DNA of 64,000 bases, from assembly GCA_037951105.1 (NCBI GenBank), contig JBAMJV010001302.1:62001-126000 (forward strand). Reading direction: 5' to 3'. Source of the stretch: Echinarachnius parma (taxonomy: Eukaryota; Echinodermata; Echinoidea; Clypeasteroida; Echinarachniidae). Under the pieces are notes generated by a model. The model ran no database searches. It worked only from the letters and a program-made list of their open reading frames with translations, and was not told the origin of the DNA. The translations under genes and the position numbers were made by a program. Numbering within the stretch: the first letter of the stretch is position 1; each line of letters starts with the position of its first letter. Positions 1 through 11,297 of this stretch are shown here, one piece after another.

Positions 1-543
1 ACGATGTCCGCCTGTTTCTGCCATGCAGCATTTTTCATGTCTGGCCTCCTGTAATGGGTGACCTTTTGTTCCAAATAATTTCATGTTCCTCCAAGAAGGC
101 GACCATCAATTCCTCCTCGTCATCGGACAGCTTGTTGGCCCTTTTGTCCTTCTTTGTACCCTTCTTGATCTTGACGACAGACGATGCTGCGAAGCCAGCG
201 ATACATGGCTGTCTACTGACCCAGCATGTGAGTGAGTAGGGGAGCACTGACGGGATGAGGATGGAAAGGATGTAGCATCCTCGACAGCATCCTCAACGGT
301 AAAGGCAGAGTCCAAGCTGTGCAGCTCAGGGTCCAGGCTAGGCGGCTCAGGGTTCAGGCTGGGCTGCTCAGAGTCAGAGTCTAGGCTGTGCAGCTCAGGG
401 TTCAGGCTGGGCTGCTCAGGGTCCAGGCTGGGAAGCTCTTTGCCTCTGCCCTTGCCTCTACGACCGCGGCCACCAATAACAGGAGCAGATGGTGTCTTCT
501 TCATGGGCTTCATGGACAGTGGGTTCATTCTCTTGGGTGGCAT
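1..543 (-). pseudogene. MADF/Myb-like protein of a DNA transposon, frameshifted, partial
   Basis: Reading on the minus strand from an ATG at 543 gives a basic N-terminus (MPPKRMNPLS), a Gly/Arg stretch (GGRGRRGKGRGK) and a Ser/Pro/Leu/Asp repeat (PSLDPE, PSLNPE, HSLDSD). This is followed by KKDKRANKLSDDEEELMVAF, EEHEIIWNKRS and then YRRPDMKNAAWQKQADI, which continues past the window edge. The acidic helix, W-N-K and later A-W-Q spacing resemble MADF/SANT-type DNA-binding domains, which accompany PIF/Harbinger transposases. The three blocks lie in three different frames, with switches near 170-200 and near 60-75, so the copy looks broken unless small introns exist. Family assignment is inference; no transposase is visible because the window ends. 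Confidence 0.5.
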
Positions 544-564
544 CTTGAAGAGGTTGTACACTTG

Positions 565-915
565 GCACTGCACTAACTTTGATATGACAACACACTGGAC
601 GCTGTCTTTCGCGGGCTGTGCGTTGAGCGCGCGGTGCATGCGCTCTGCATGCGCTGGCCATTCGTCCAACACGCTAGCAGCACGTGATGCATTCGTTGCG
701 GTTTTTAATGTATACGCTCTGTATGCGCTATGTATGCGCCCTGTATACGCACAGCGCGTTAGCAACACGTTATGCATTCGCTGTAAGTTCGCTAGCCTCC
801 CCCCTAAATCCTGACAGGAGTTGGGCGTACAACGACGCACTCCCATTTTTCCCGAATTTTCAGTGCGTTGGCCATGCGTTGGCCGTGCGTCGGCTATATG
901 TGACCAGGCCATTAA
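565..915. repeat. Subterminal repeats at the end of the DNA transposon
   Basis: This stretch upstream of the MADF reading frame is rich in short palindromic motifs (gcatgcgct, tatgcgc, tatacgc). It contains a duplicated block of about 30 bp (acacgctagcagcacgtgat at about 669 and a diverged copy at about 757), then three gcgttggcc-like motifs at 860-900. Such subterminal repeats are typical of transposase binding regions. The outer boundary near 905-920 is a guess. Confidence 0.4.
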
Positions 916-1904
916 GTAGGGTTATTTTGTACTATGGTCCCCTCCCCCCTCACTTAGGAAGACGAGGGTTAGTCAGTGAAGCGTCTCAAATGCTAAGTAC
1001 CCCTCAAAGATTATAAACCAAGGGTAAATGCCTTTTACCTATACTACACACAGCATGGGTAAAGCCCTGAGTGAAATTAAAATTGGCTGTTATGAATGAG
1101 AATGATATTTTCCCCCAAAAGTGACATTTAGATCCAGGGGAGGGGTACTCAAGTTTAATTTGAGTAGGAATGTGCAGCTAATAATATGAAAATGAGCCAA
1201 AAACAAACAAACAGATAACCAATTTTTTACAAAAAAAAAGAGACCCATATTTTTAAAACCGTTGTCTCCTAGTTTGGGCCATTTTTCACCATTTCAATCT
1301 AATTTTTCGCTAATTTGTTTGATTATGTTGAAAACAAAAAACAAACGTGACAAAGTTTGCCTTGTATAAGGGTTGTTTGTTTAACTACCAGGAGACTGTT
1401 TTTGCTACTCGGGTTTGCAGCACATCCCTAGAGGTGCAGTGTGTGGTGACTTGTGAGTACCCCATTCCCTAGGATTTATCTTTTAAAATTTTGGGACATA
1501 CCAAATCCCAAACTATCTTCCAATCTGGACTACAAGTTGGGTTGTATGTACTTGTATTTTTGTACAGTATAGTAGCCTAGTACTCAAAGTAATTCACTGT
1601 AATTGTCAAGTATTCAGCTTATTTTCATATTTATTTGATTCAAATCCAAGATGAAAAGGGTTACAAATATAAATAGAAATATACATAAAATACAATTTAT
1701 TTAAGAAATATAAAAGATACAATTAAAAGAAGTTCGGGGAGTTACGAAAAGGCATGGAAATGAATTTGGAGGCTGCAAATAAAACCATAAGAGGTTCTGT
1801 CGAGGGAGTATCCAAAAATTAAAATATTGCTAATTACTTAGTATTGTAACAATCATAAATAAGTACAAACAAGGTACATGGTAGTAATTACAATAAGAGG
1901 TTAA
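916..1904. other. AT-rich non-coding stretch
   Basis: No reading frame with protein character on either strand. It holds short A and T runs and no repeat that I can match elsewhere in the window. Confidence 0.6.
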
Positions 1905-2300
1905 TAGAGTACAGAAGCCATGACGTCATAAAAATCTTTTTGGGGAATTTTCAAATTTGAACTTCATTTTCCGAAAGAGCATCAAAAATAATGTCCAAAT
2001 ACCAAAAATCGATTGAATATGTTTAGTATTGACTGAGATATACCCATCCGAATTAATTTGTTGTCAATATGCAATCAGTGTTATAGTGGTCTGGTTCATA
2101 ACTTTATGAACCAGAGCACTATAACACTGATTGCCCATTGAAGTAAAATTCATTTGGATGGGCATATCTCAGCCAATACTTAACATATTCAATTGATTTT
2201 CGGTATTTGGACATTATTTTTGATGCTCTTTCGGAAAATGAAGATCAAATTTGAAAATTCCCAAAAAAGATTTTTGATGACATCACACTTCACCACTCTA
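1905..2300. mobile_element. Foldback MITE, TA-flanked, copy 1
   Basis: The two halves are near-complete inverted copies of one another, folding around a central ataactttatgaaccag region at about 2097-2116. The ends read TAGAGTacagaagccatgac on the left and the complement-like cacttcaccACTCTA on the right, consistent with a TA target duplication. A second copy lies in the opposite orientation at 13137-13540, where its last bases are found beyond an inserted retrotransposon. No coding capacity. Confidence 0.8.
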
Positions 2301-2339
2301 TGGATTGTTCGTGGATACAAACACAAGATTATTCAGTGA

Positions 2340-3395
2340 AAACAGTTATTAATTATACGTTTTTTTTTTCAGTTTAGACCTAAACGAATTGAGAAAAGCA
2401 GTGTTTTGAATACAAAGAGAGAGTGAATTCCATATTACAGGACCAGTGTGTTTGAAATTATATGGTGAAGTAGTTGATGTAAATTTTTCAACAAAGTAAT
2501 TTTGGGGATATCTAGTATTATAATTGTGTTCTGATTTCTTATACTTTTTAGCAGAGTGGCAAGATTCTTTGGCAATTATCGTGTTTATGCTTAAAAACCA
2601 TTAGGGCAATACAATTTTGATTTAGTAGAAATTTCATGTTTTAAACAGTGGTTTTGAGTGACCATGAAAATCAGACAATGAGCAAATTCTTACAATATGT
2701 GTTTTAAGTTTAAACAACATTTGAAGCATCGATGGATATGTATTTGCCCAGACAACATTACAGTACATTAAAATTGGCAGGATCATGGTATTATATAATA
2801 AAAATCAATATATTTTGGGGAAAGATATGACTTAATTTACTGATGACACCAATACTCTTTGATATTTTGTTTGAAATGGCAAGTATATAATCTTTCCAGG
2901 CTAAATGTTGGTAAATAATTACACCTAAGAAATAAGTTGATTGAACACGCTGAATTAGAATATCATTAATTTTAATTATTAAGGTATTTATTGAATCATT
3001 TGAAATAGCACTTACAATTGAACCATATAGTGATACATGTTTCATTTCATTATTTATAATTTGACATAAGGTATTAATATCATTGTGAGAAAAAAGAATA
3101 TTGGTATCAGCAGCAAAAAGCACAAATTTAAGAGTATGCATGGGGACAATTAACTGAATTATTAATGAATAGTAAGAATAGAAGTGGTTCTAGAATTGAT
3201 CCTTGGGGTACTCCACATGTAACTTGTAACAGTTCAGAACAAACATTGTTATATACTGCGATTTGATAGCGGTGCTTAAGATAATTTTCAAACCATGAAA
3301 GTACTATACTTCTTAATTCATAAGATTTTTCTTTATGTAAAAGAATATTGTAATTGATAGAGTCAAAAGCTTGACTCAAATCCAGAAAGCTGAAT
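2340..3395 (-). pseudogene. Decayed non-LTR retrotransposon (LINE), reverse-transcriptase 3' half
   Basis: Minus-strand frames encode recognisable reverse transcriptase pieces: SQAFDSINYNILLHK (palm motif A, F-D-x-I), WFENYLKHRYQ, CGVPQGSILEPLLFLLFIN (motif B), then FAADTNILFSHNDI, where the catalytic ADD has become AAD, then STYFLGVIIYQHLAWKDYI. Further along, in broken frames, are LPILMYCNVVWANT and a terminal region resembling the C-terminus of jockey/CR1-type LINEs. The frames break at about 3130 and at several points below 2790. It is therefore a 5'-truncated dead copy. A sister fragment lies at 52250-53105. Confidence 0.85.
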
Positions 3396-5359
3396 AAATA
3401 ACGTAAGTGTAACTCTTAATCAGTATTGTGTATTGTCATAATTTTATTGTAGTTGTTTCAATCATGAAAATCCAAATAAATAGAGGTCCAGTTTATATCT
3501 AAGCCATCTCTATTTCTGTAAATACCATGTTGAGTTAGAAGTTTGAACTGACAGCCCCTGTTGTGTAGCCTGAAGGATCCCGGGAAGGTGTGAAAACTCT
3601 ATTGAGAACTATGGATTAAATTGAAGAACCGCTGAATAAATTAAAGAAACCATTGTCATTTAATGAGCTCATTACAAAAATGGGCGAAAGATATAAACTG
3701 GACCAGAGTCTAACAATAATTAATATTTGGTGACGTTGGCCATGCATGGTCAAATGTATACTCACATAACTGAACCCATCCCATTGAAAAAAAAGAGCAG
3801 ATGAAATTCTCAGATTGAAATGAAATCTTGAGATATGTATAATGATAAGCTGTGATATTAAGCTGCTAAAGGACCGTTTATTTTGTTCCTAAAAATAAAT
3901 ATTTTTCTTTTAAAGAAAATGGCAAAAAAAAAAATAAAATGAAATTTTTTTGTGGCTAAAAGAAACTTAAATAATTTGAGTTAAAATGCTCAAATTGCTA
4001 GAAAATCAGGCTTGTTTGTTTTTTCCAAAAGGATTGAGTTTTGCTATATTTTTTTACCGGAAAGAGGCAAAAAATTAAGTTATTACCTTTTACATCAATT
4101 CAGATTTTAAATTGCTTAAATTCAAAATATAACAAACCTTTCAAGAGTTGTATCATAATTTTCAAGCTATGGGGTATGGTCTAATAAAGTGAGTCCACTG
4201 GCTTTCAGAGGAAAAGTTCCTCAAGAAATCTACCTAGGATATCTAATATAGGTTCTATTCTTTCATTTAAACCAGGTTTCGTTAAAAGTTAGATGCCTTC
4301 TGATAGAAATAAATCACTTTTCCGACACGATGTCTAACATGTCTAATGGAATTACTATAGACGCTTGTTAGAGTTTTAGTTGCTCAACGCTAGCGGGCGG
4401 CAGACTCCATGTGCTATAATACCGCTTCCGCTTCCGTTTCACCAGCGGCCGTGTAAAATCGGGAGAGTTGGGCATCTTATGTATGTAGGATCTTTGGTAG
4501 TATTCATACACACGTGTTTGACTTTGACAGCATAATTGGCCAAATAAGATGTTTTTCAATTAACAAGTATTTTGCATTCATGAATCAATAACATAATTCA
4601 TAATCTAGGCTTCATGTATGTTTTAGGGCGACGCCCAAAACACATGACACACCCCTTTAACGTATACACATTCAGTTTGGTGTCGGAACACTAGCCATGT
4701 ATACCGTTAATAAACTATACATACGCTAGTTTTGTCTCCAGATTTAATTTATGATTCATTGGTTAATGACTACATGGGAGTGCCTTCTTGTCACATACAC
4801 CAAATGAGCACACAGCCAACCTGCACACAGCGCACACACACGCACCCCCGTCGCCCCCCCCCCCTTACATAATAATAAGTACTTTTTCTCAATAAATTAC
4901 CCTTATACCCTTATTTACGTGCATATTATGCACGTAAATATTTTCACAAAATTTGTTTAGAATTAATTTTGCTAATCCTGTCCCCGTCAATAAATATTTT
5001 CTGCATAATTTTTCAATACAGAACTAGAATATTGAATTGCTTATATAATATACTTAATAAGAGCATAAATCCTTTTACTTCTATATTCATTCATTTCCTC
5101 TCAGGTATCACTAATTACACATTTTTCCAACCACAATTCTCTGCCTTTATTGCCCACTGAAGCCTGCCATGTTGTGAAACAGTACAAGTTCAAATGACAT
5201 TACATACAAACTCAACAAATGAGGGTTATGTAGCCAATGACATAGCAGTGAAGACAACATAAGCAGTTATGTTCCCAGCTTTTGTCAAGTCCTAATGCGC
5301 CATCATTTGTACATGGACAGTTTCAAAACGAGGCAGCCTCCAGCATGCCATAATGCATT
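3396..5359. other. AT-rich intergenic stretch without a supported gene
   Basis: Nothing convincing is encoded. There are A/T homopolymers, a short C-run (about 4855-4864) next to an alternating CA-rich stretch (about 4805-4850), and a small hairpin at 4916-4940 (tttacgtgca...tgcacgtaaa). Confidence 0.6.
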
Positions 5360-5603
5360 AGCACTTGCCCGGCCACTTGCCCGGGGCTACTCAAAATTGT
5401 TTTTGAGCATGTCAAATTTCATTCAGATCGGGCAACTAAATAATTGTTCAACTACAAGAGAACAACGTAATTTCATATGTGTGAATCTCATCTAGAAGAG
5501 GGCAAGTACATTTTATAAAGGGCAAGTAAAATGTCAAACTGTATGATTTTACTTGCTCAAATGGGCTAGTACAGCAAAAAAAAACTCAGCGAGGAGCTTG
5601 CGT
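5360..5603. mobile_element. Diverged copy of the GGCAAGTAAAATGT hAT-like MITE
   Basis: Shares ordered blocks with 21401-21669: atcgggcaactaaat, gtaatttc(a/g)tatgtgt, gggcaagtaaaatgt and gattttacttgc, ending in a gag(g)cttg terminus. The left end is not clear, so no target duplication could be assigned. The 21401 copy has clean termini. Confidence 0.6.
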
Positions 5604-5679
5604 AATGGCAGAGAAGAGTGGTCTCAAATTTAAAGCATTTAATTATTGAATTCGGAATAATCAAGAGGAAATTTAAAAC

Positions 5680-5946
5680 TACCATAATTTGCAAAAGTTT
5701 AAGACCACCTGGGAATTTGTGGGTATTTCAATAATTTGGAATGCATTCTTTTGTCTCATTGAATGATTACATAACATGTTTACAACAGTGGTCATGGAAA
5801 CAATGTCAAAGAGCAGTTCAAGTGTGATACAAAGGTTATGCGTTGAAAATAAAAGTATGTCTGAAAAATAAATATGTTTAACTTTGTTTTTTCTTTGAGT
5901 TATTGCATTTTGGAGAAGTGGTCTTAAACTTTTGCAAATGATGGTA
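5680..5946. mobile_element. Tc1/mariner-type MITE
   Basis: Terminal inverted repeats of about 30 bp: ccataatttgcaaaagttta on the left and its complement (taaacttttgcaaatgatgg) on the right, flanked by TA on both sides. The TTGCAAAAGT core is common in Tc1-like ends. The interior has no coding capacity; the long minus-strand frame across it is chance. Confidence 0.75.
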
Positions 5947-6383
5947 GAAGAGATCCAATTTATGCTCTGATCAGTGCTAGTAAGCAAATCGTAAGAAAAT
6001 ACTAGCCCCTCTTTTAAATCAAAAGATTGTTAAATATATATACAAAAACAGATGCAGGTTGTTGAGTATTTGAAATAATCAAATATTTGTCTTTTTTTAT
6101 TTAACATTTAACCAAATAAACAATGCAATTATGAAATAAACTGCTTCATAGTGATATTACAGCTACAATTCATATACAAACAATATGTACAAATATACAT
6201 GAATATATATACAATATGCATTACATTATTATATCCCAATTAATCTGAAGTATGATTCATTTACTTCATTCGATTTTTCCAAAGAGATATTTCAGACTTT
6301 ATCATTTACCAATAGCATTGTAAGATTCTTCTGTATGTTTGTTTCATAAACTAGATGGATCTTCGATTGCGCGCAATCGAAAA

Positions 6384-7122
6384 TTATGCCTCCGCCATCA
6401 CACAATTTTAATATCAAGCCCATATTAACATGCACTGATTTAATTAAAAAAAATATTTTTCATATATTTTGAGTCCTGTGACCTTGACCATATGACCCTA
6501 ATCTTTGATGGCTCCCTAAAAAACATTCAGGTACCAAGTTTGATTGAAATCTGACATTCAGTTCTTGAAATTTTGCCATTACAAGCCATTTTCGCATACA
6601 TATTGAGTCCTGTGACCTTGACCTTTGACCTCATGACCCCCCAAATCTAATATGATCAGTGGCACCTCGATATGTACACTCATACCAAGTTTGAAATTGA
6701 TCCGTCAAACGGTTCTTGAGATATCGCAAGAACAAGGCATTTTTGCACATACATTGAGTCCTGTAACCTTGACCTTTGACCTCATGAACCCCAAAATCTA
6801 ATCAGATCATTACCACCCCAATATCTAGACTAATACCAAGTTTGAATTTTATCCGTCAACCAGTTCTTGAGATATCGCGAGAACGATGCATTTTTGCATA
6901 TATATTGAGTCCTGTGACCTTGACCTTTGACCTCATGACCCCTAAAATCTAATCAGATCATTGTCACCCCAATATGTACACTCATACCAAGTTTGAAATT
7001 GATCCGTCAACTGGTTCTTGAGATATCGCGAGAACGAAAACGGGACGGACGGACGGACGGACGGACGGACGGACAACCCGAAAACATAATGCCTCCGGCC
7101 ACTTCGTTGGCGGAGGCATAAA
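6384..7122. mobile_element. Repeat with four ~150 bp units carrying TGACCTTTGACCT motifs and a GGAC microsatellite
   Basis: Bounded by inverted ends ttatgcctccgcca (6384) and tggcggaggcataa (7108-7122). The inside has four tandem units starting near 6468, 6602, 6753 and 6905. Each carries gagtcctgt(g/a)accttgacc, with tttgacctcatga in the last three, and then accaagtttgaa and cttgagatatcgc. It ends with (GGAC) repeats at about 7042-7075. This is a dispersed invertebrate repeat type. A diverged copy in the other orientation lies near 44790-45065. Confidence 0.75.
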
Positions 7123-8168
7123 AAGAATACTTTCTACCTAGTGAAAAATTTTAAAAATTGATATAAGATTTTATCACCTACTGCCCATTGATTTTTACTA
7201 TAATCGAATAGCATTCTTTGAACTCCTTTTATTCCATCATAAATATCTCCATAATTAATGAGACACTTGAAAAATCAAAACCGATTTCAGTCTTCTGTTA
7301 CCATAAGCCAAACAACAAGGTAACAGAGAAATGTGAAAGCTCCAAGCCTCCAAGATGGTTGAATTTGACAAAGTTTAACTGTTCCCTTCGAGATTATGAA
7401 ATCCCCATAAACTTTATACATAGCCCACCCGGTTCCAGTAAGCTACAAGTTAATTTATCACTTGCTAGTTGCTACTAAGGCAACTAAATTGAGCAGAATA
7501 AATAAATGAAACTCTTTTTTTCTTTATCATGACAGGGGGTGTTGCTCAAGGAGCTGCAATTAATTGCAAGTCAGATCATGTGACTATAATTATGTACAAG
7601 TCTGATTGGTTCATATTTTCATGACTTGGATATGCAACTTTACAATCGATTTAATCTATTTGTGCAACACACCCTTGATGACCAGATATAGTCACATGTC
7701 ACTTCGTAATGTTGACATTCACAACCCTAGAAAATGATATTAACTACTGTATTGTCAATTTATATTAATTTGTGTATATTTTGACATATTTTAAAAGAAA
7801 TTAGTCAAAGATATGATAATAATCACAAAAGCATTTATAGTGTGCCTTCTATTTATAGGTGTGCTTCTGAGAGGCGCATTATTATTATACTTGGTCATCA
7901 GGCGCAGTTCAAACCCTCACAATTATTATGACTACCATCTCGAGTCTCAACTCCCTTTATGTATACTAGCCTGAGCTGCTCTAATAGAGAGCTCAAGGCT
8001 AGTTAACACCCGACCTAGTACCACACAGGTTGTGGAAGTTCAAATATCTCTCCTTTGGTACTAATGATTATGATTATCTACATCAAGTAACAGTATATTC
8101 CTTCTTATAAAGAGCTCTGATATAACAAAACCCCTCTTAAAACAAGGAGATTTTACTGAACTAAAACA
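7123..8168. other. Non-coding stretch with MITE fragments
   Basis: No gene. 7290-7440 resembles pieces of the TTAA-flanked elements at 28961-29372 and 33857-33934 (shared ccataagccaaaca / ccataggctaaaca and gttcccttcgagattatg). 7534-7685 has weak inverted ends (cagggggtgttgc and gcaacacacccttg). The remainder would include the 3' UTR of the minus-strand zinc-finger gene ending at 8169. Confidence 0.5.
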
Positions 8169-10721
8169 TCAATGATGTACAACATGATGTTCTTGAACCA
8201 ATGGTGGGATTCCCATATCGAATCCGACTTGAACCAGATCTTGCAGCGACAGAGTTGATTCCACTGTGTTGTCATACATTGGCTTCTTCTTCACTAGTTC
8301 TGTTAATTCAACAGTGTTGCTGTGGCTGTTGTCGAATACTGGTTTCTTCTGGACTAGTTCTGTTATGCTGTGCAGCTTCTGCAAGTGGTTACGTCTTGCT
8401 GATTGCGTTGAAAACCCTTCTCCGCATTGCGTGCATTTGAAAGGCTTGGTGTGGGAGCGCGTGTGGGCACGGAGATAGACCATAGTTGGGAACGCCCGGT
8501 CGCAGTGCTGACACTTGAACGGTTTGTGTGTGGAGTGTGTCAGCAAGTGGACCTTGAGCGTTGAGGGTGCGGAGAACCTCTTGTTGCAGACCTTGCACAC
8601 CTGGTCCAGCTCCCCCGTGTGCTGCTTCTCGTGGTAGTTGCGGTGTGTCACGCTCCGGAACACCTTGTCGCAATAGTGGCACGGAAACTGGGGCACCGTG
8701 CCGTTGTGAAGTCTCATGTGATTGTGCAGACTTGGTTCGGTTTTCAGCATCTTTTGGCAAATGTTGCACTGGAAGGTACCCTGTTCACGTTGCACCGGCG
8801 CTCCTGAATATTCCTGGTGGGCTTTCAGGTGCATGGTCAAATAGGCCTTCCTGGTAAATGTCATGTCGCAGCCGAGGTAGGTACACTTCAGGTTGCCATC
8901 CATGTGAGACTTCATATGACTCCTCAGAGCAAGCTTGGACACCACGATCGCCCCGCAGCGGTCACAGCAGAACGTCTGCTTTGAGGCCGGGATTAGCCCA
9001 AAGGACTCCGACGGATGGGAACTTCGGACATGTCTCGCAAGGGCCGACTTCATGTTAAACATACGGCCACAGACCTGACACTGACATGGACAGGGAGAAG
9101 GTCCAAAACGGGAATGCCTTCTGGTAGCCTTCTTCATCTTCCAACATTCGCCTGGTGTGGTCTGTAGATATGGCTCCTTGGGCGAGTAATGGTTATACTC
9201 TGAATCACTGATCTGCACGTGCAAGGGGTTCTGAAGTTCAGCAGCAAGGTGATTCTGGAGAGAGATTTTGGAGAACAAAGTTAGTCCACAAATTATGCAC
9301 TGGAAAAAGCCCAGATGTCCAAGCATGTGATAGTTCAGTTTTCCCTGCTCCTTGAACTGCATCTCACAGAATCGACATTTGAAGAACACGGTATTGTGCA
9401 CCTTGCTGTGGTGGGTAACATATTTGCGCATGATTTGACACCCCTCCCCGCATTCCTCGCACGAGAGTGGTTCATGCCACTTGTAGTGATTCTGCAAGTG
9501 ATTGAGTTTGAAGAACTCTTCGCCGCACTTTGCACAGGTGAGAAGGAATATATTGGATCCCACCATGTTGGTGCGCTCCAATGACCTCTTGAGAAGATCC
9601 TGAACCTTATGCTCGAAGAAGCTGCTGCTTTCTTCATCTATGATGTTGAGGCTGCCTTCTCCAGATATCCCTGCTCCAGGATTCATCGAAGCATCCACAC
9701 TCACTTCAGCCTCTTTATCATTTGTTGTTTCGCCTTCCTTTCTCTTCACTAGGTTCAAGAGCTCGTCCATGTTACCCTCCTTCCAGAGACGTATGGCGTC
9801 AGTGCAGGTGTCACACTTGGTCTCTCCCTCTCCGCAATGCTTGAAACGCATGTGTTGTTGCGCCACTTCTTGCTCGTTGAAGAAGACACGACACACCTTG
9901 CACGTGAACTGGGCGTACAATTTCTTGTCACCACCTTCCACGTCTGTATTATTTTCCTGCTCGCCCTCAAGTAGTGAGCCATTAGCGCCATACTTCCTTG
10001 AGTAAGTCTGAGCTTGGCCTTCTGATTGGTACTCCCCGTGGACTCTAGCATGGTGGGTAGTTTTGGCGCTGTCGCTGGCAAAATGAACGGGACAATAAAT
10101 ACATGCAAACGCATTTCTCCTTGGTGCTTTGCCATCAGGATTTTGTTGCTTGTTTGATGCCGCAGTTGGCTTGCGGTTGAGCTTGGATGAATCGGCCGAG
10201 GAAGATTCAGATGGCTCATTGTAACTTTCTTCCAATGAAGCTTCACCTTCTTTGGAGTTCTTAGCAACGGATTGAGCTTCTGATGCACTTTTGAGTTTTC
10301 TTGACCTTCTCTGGTAACGCTCTTTAATTTTTATCTTTCCACCTGCAGTTCTTTTGTTTGCAACGGCCACTTTGGACTTTGTGTCATCAACATGGAATGT
10401 GTCTTCCCCCGCAGCATTCCTAACCAAGGATCCTACATCTTCGTCACTTGAATCTGAATTCGAAGACTGATCGTTTCTCGCTTCATCGACGTTGAAGTCG
10501 TCATCGTCATCATCACCACCCCCATCATCACTGTTGCTAACCATACTGCCACGTTTATCATCCATTTCATCTTTATCACTTTTGCTGATGTCCTCCTCAC
10601 TATCACTGGACACAGACACAGTTACAGTTTTTAGAGAAGACTTCCTTTTGGATGCTGAGGATGTAGTCTTTGGAGTTCTCTGCGATAAGGGTTTGTTGAA
10701 GAATGTGCGCTTCATGACAAT
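8169..10721 (-). CDS. C2H2 zinc-finger protein, last coding exon (14 fingers)
   Basis: This is the main exon of a nuclear, presumably DNA-binding zinc-finger protein. On the minus strand a polypyrimidine tract and acag acceptor precede ATTGTC-ATG at 10721, so the exon enters in phase 0 as I-V-M-K-R-T-F. The open frame upstream of that acceptor (MISLYLYFF...) is intron read-through. The first ~200 residues are basic, then Ser/Asp/Glu-rich low complexity. About 14 CxxC...HxxxH units follow, among them FACIYC, FTCKVC, LTCAKC, LSCEEC, FKCRFC, CQCQVC, FCCDRC, LKCTYLGC, FQCNIC, FPCHYC, VCKVC, FKCQHC and FKCTQC. The unit at FQCIIC lacks a normal second His. Linkers are mostly not TGEKP, so this is not a recent KRAB-style array. 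Upstream exons: 11298-11739, 12483-12668, 21183-21203. Joined, they would give about 1066 residues if one extra base in the 11298 exon is discounted. I cannot name an orthologue. Confidence 0.88.
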   Translation of the reverse strand: MVMKRTFFNKPLSQRTPKTTSSASKRKSSLKTVTVSVSSDSEEDISKSDKDEMDDKRGSMVSNSDDGGGDDDDDDFNVDEARNDQSSNSDSSDEDVGSLVRNAAGEDTFHVDDTKSKVAVANKRTAGGKIKIKERYQRRSRKLKSASEAQSVAKNSKEGEASLEESYNEPSESSSADSSKLNRKPTAASNKQQNPDGKAPRRNAFACIYCPVHFASDSAKTTHHARVHGEYQSEGQAQTYSRKYGANGSLLEGEQENNTDVEGGDKKLYAQFTCKVCRVFFNEQEVAQQHMRFKHCGEGETKCDTCTDAIRLWKEGNMDELLNLVKRKEGETTNDKEAEVSVDASMNPGAGISGEGSLNIIDEESSSFFEHKVQDLLKRSLERTNMVGSNIFLLTCAKCGEEFFKLNHLQNHYKWHEPLSCEECGEGCQIMRKYVTHHSKVHNTVFFKCRFCEMQFKEQGKLNYHMLGHLGFFQCIICGLTLFSKISLQNHLAAELQNPLHVQISDSEYNHYSPKEPYLQTTPGECWKMKKATRRHSRFGPSPCPCQCQVCGRMFNMKSALARHVRSSHPSESFGLIPASKQTFCCDRCGAIVVSKLALRSHMKSHMDGNLKCTYLGCDMTFTRKAYLTMHLKAHQEYSGAPVQREQGTFQCNICQKMLKTEPSLHNHMRLHNGTVPQFPCHYCDKVFRSVTHRNYHEKQHTGELDQVCKVCNKRFSAPSTLKVHLLTHSTHKPFKCQHCDRAFPTMVYLRAHTRSHTKPFKCTQCGEGFSTQSARRNHLQKLHSITELVQKKPVFDNSHSNTVELTELVKKKPMYDNTVESTLSLQDLVQVGFDMGIPPLVQEHHVVHH

Positions 10722-10779
10722 CTGTAAACAGCAATGGGAAAGAAAGAAATATAAGTATAAGGAAATCAACAGAAATTTA

Positions 10780-10990
10780 GATTGAGAATACAGAGATACA
10801 ATACAGGACTTTTAGAAGACTTGCTTTGGGACTTTTCGCTACTGTGGAATGAGCACTTCATGACAATCTGAAAGACACCAGGAGAAAGAAAGATTTTAGT
10901 TTGATAATATAGAGGCACAGCACTGATGGAAGACTTGCTTCAGGATATAAATGCAATACTGTATGTGGTCTTTCAAAAATTTGTTTGCAC
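10780..10990 (-). repeat. Tandem decayed copies of intron end plus start of exon 10721
   Basis: At about 10832-10867 the minus strand again shows a polypyrimidine tract, tttcag and then ATTGTCATGAAG, matching the real exon start. The flanking intron sequence is also duplicated (agaagacttgctt at about 10814 and ggaagacttgctt at about 10930). The copied exon part departs from the real one after about 20 bases, so it is likely non-functional. Confidence 0.65.
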
Positions 10991-11297
10991 GAAATCTGAA
11001 AAAATACAGATAAAAGGAAAGGATTATCTTGCTGCTCTACATTAATTTTGTGTCAGGCTTCCTTGTAACTTAAGTGGCTGCTCGCCTGCATGAAAATGGC
11101 ACTCTAAAATTTGTTTTGCTTTGAACTCCATGCAAATTTAGAGATTCTGAGTTATTGTTTTGAATTGCAATTGATGAATATTAGGGCCCTTTTTACAAAT
11201 TGGTTTGTTTAACTTTTCCTATTGTACGGTTGATATCTTCTTATCTTTTGGTTAATCTGGGTAGCAAAATTATTCATCCATTCATAATACAACATAC
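10991..11297. other. Intron of the zinc-finger gene
   Basis: AT-rich intron between exons 11298-11739 and 8169-10721. The minus-strand donor GTATGT is at 11297-11292. Nothing else is recognised. Confidence 0.6.

Noticed and set aside
5679-5987. 102-codon minus-strand frame
   Set aside because: It spans a Tc1-type MITE including its inverted ends; chance frame.
10722-10769. MISLYLYFFLSHCCLQ as N-terminus of the minus-strand zinc-finger protein
   Set aside because: It covers the polypyrimidine tract and acceptor of an intron; the exon starts at 10721.
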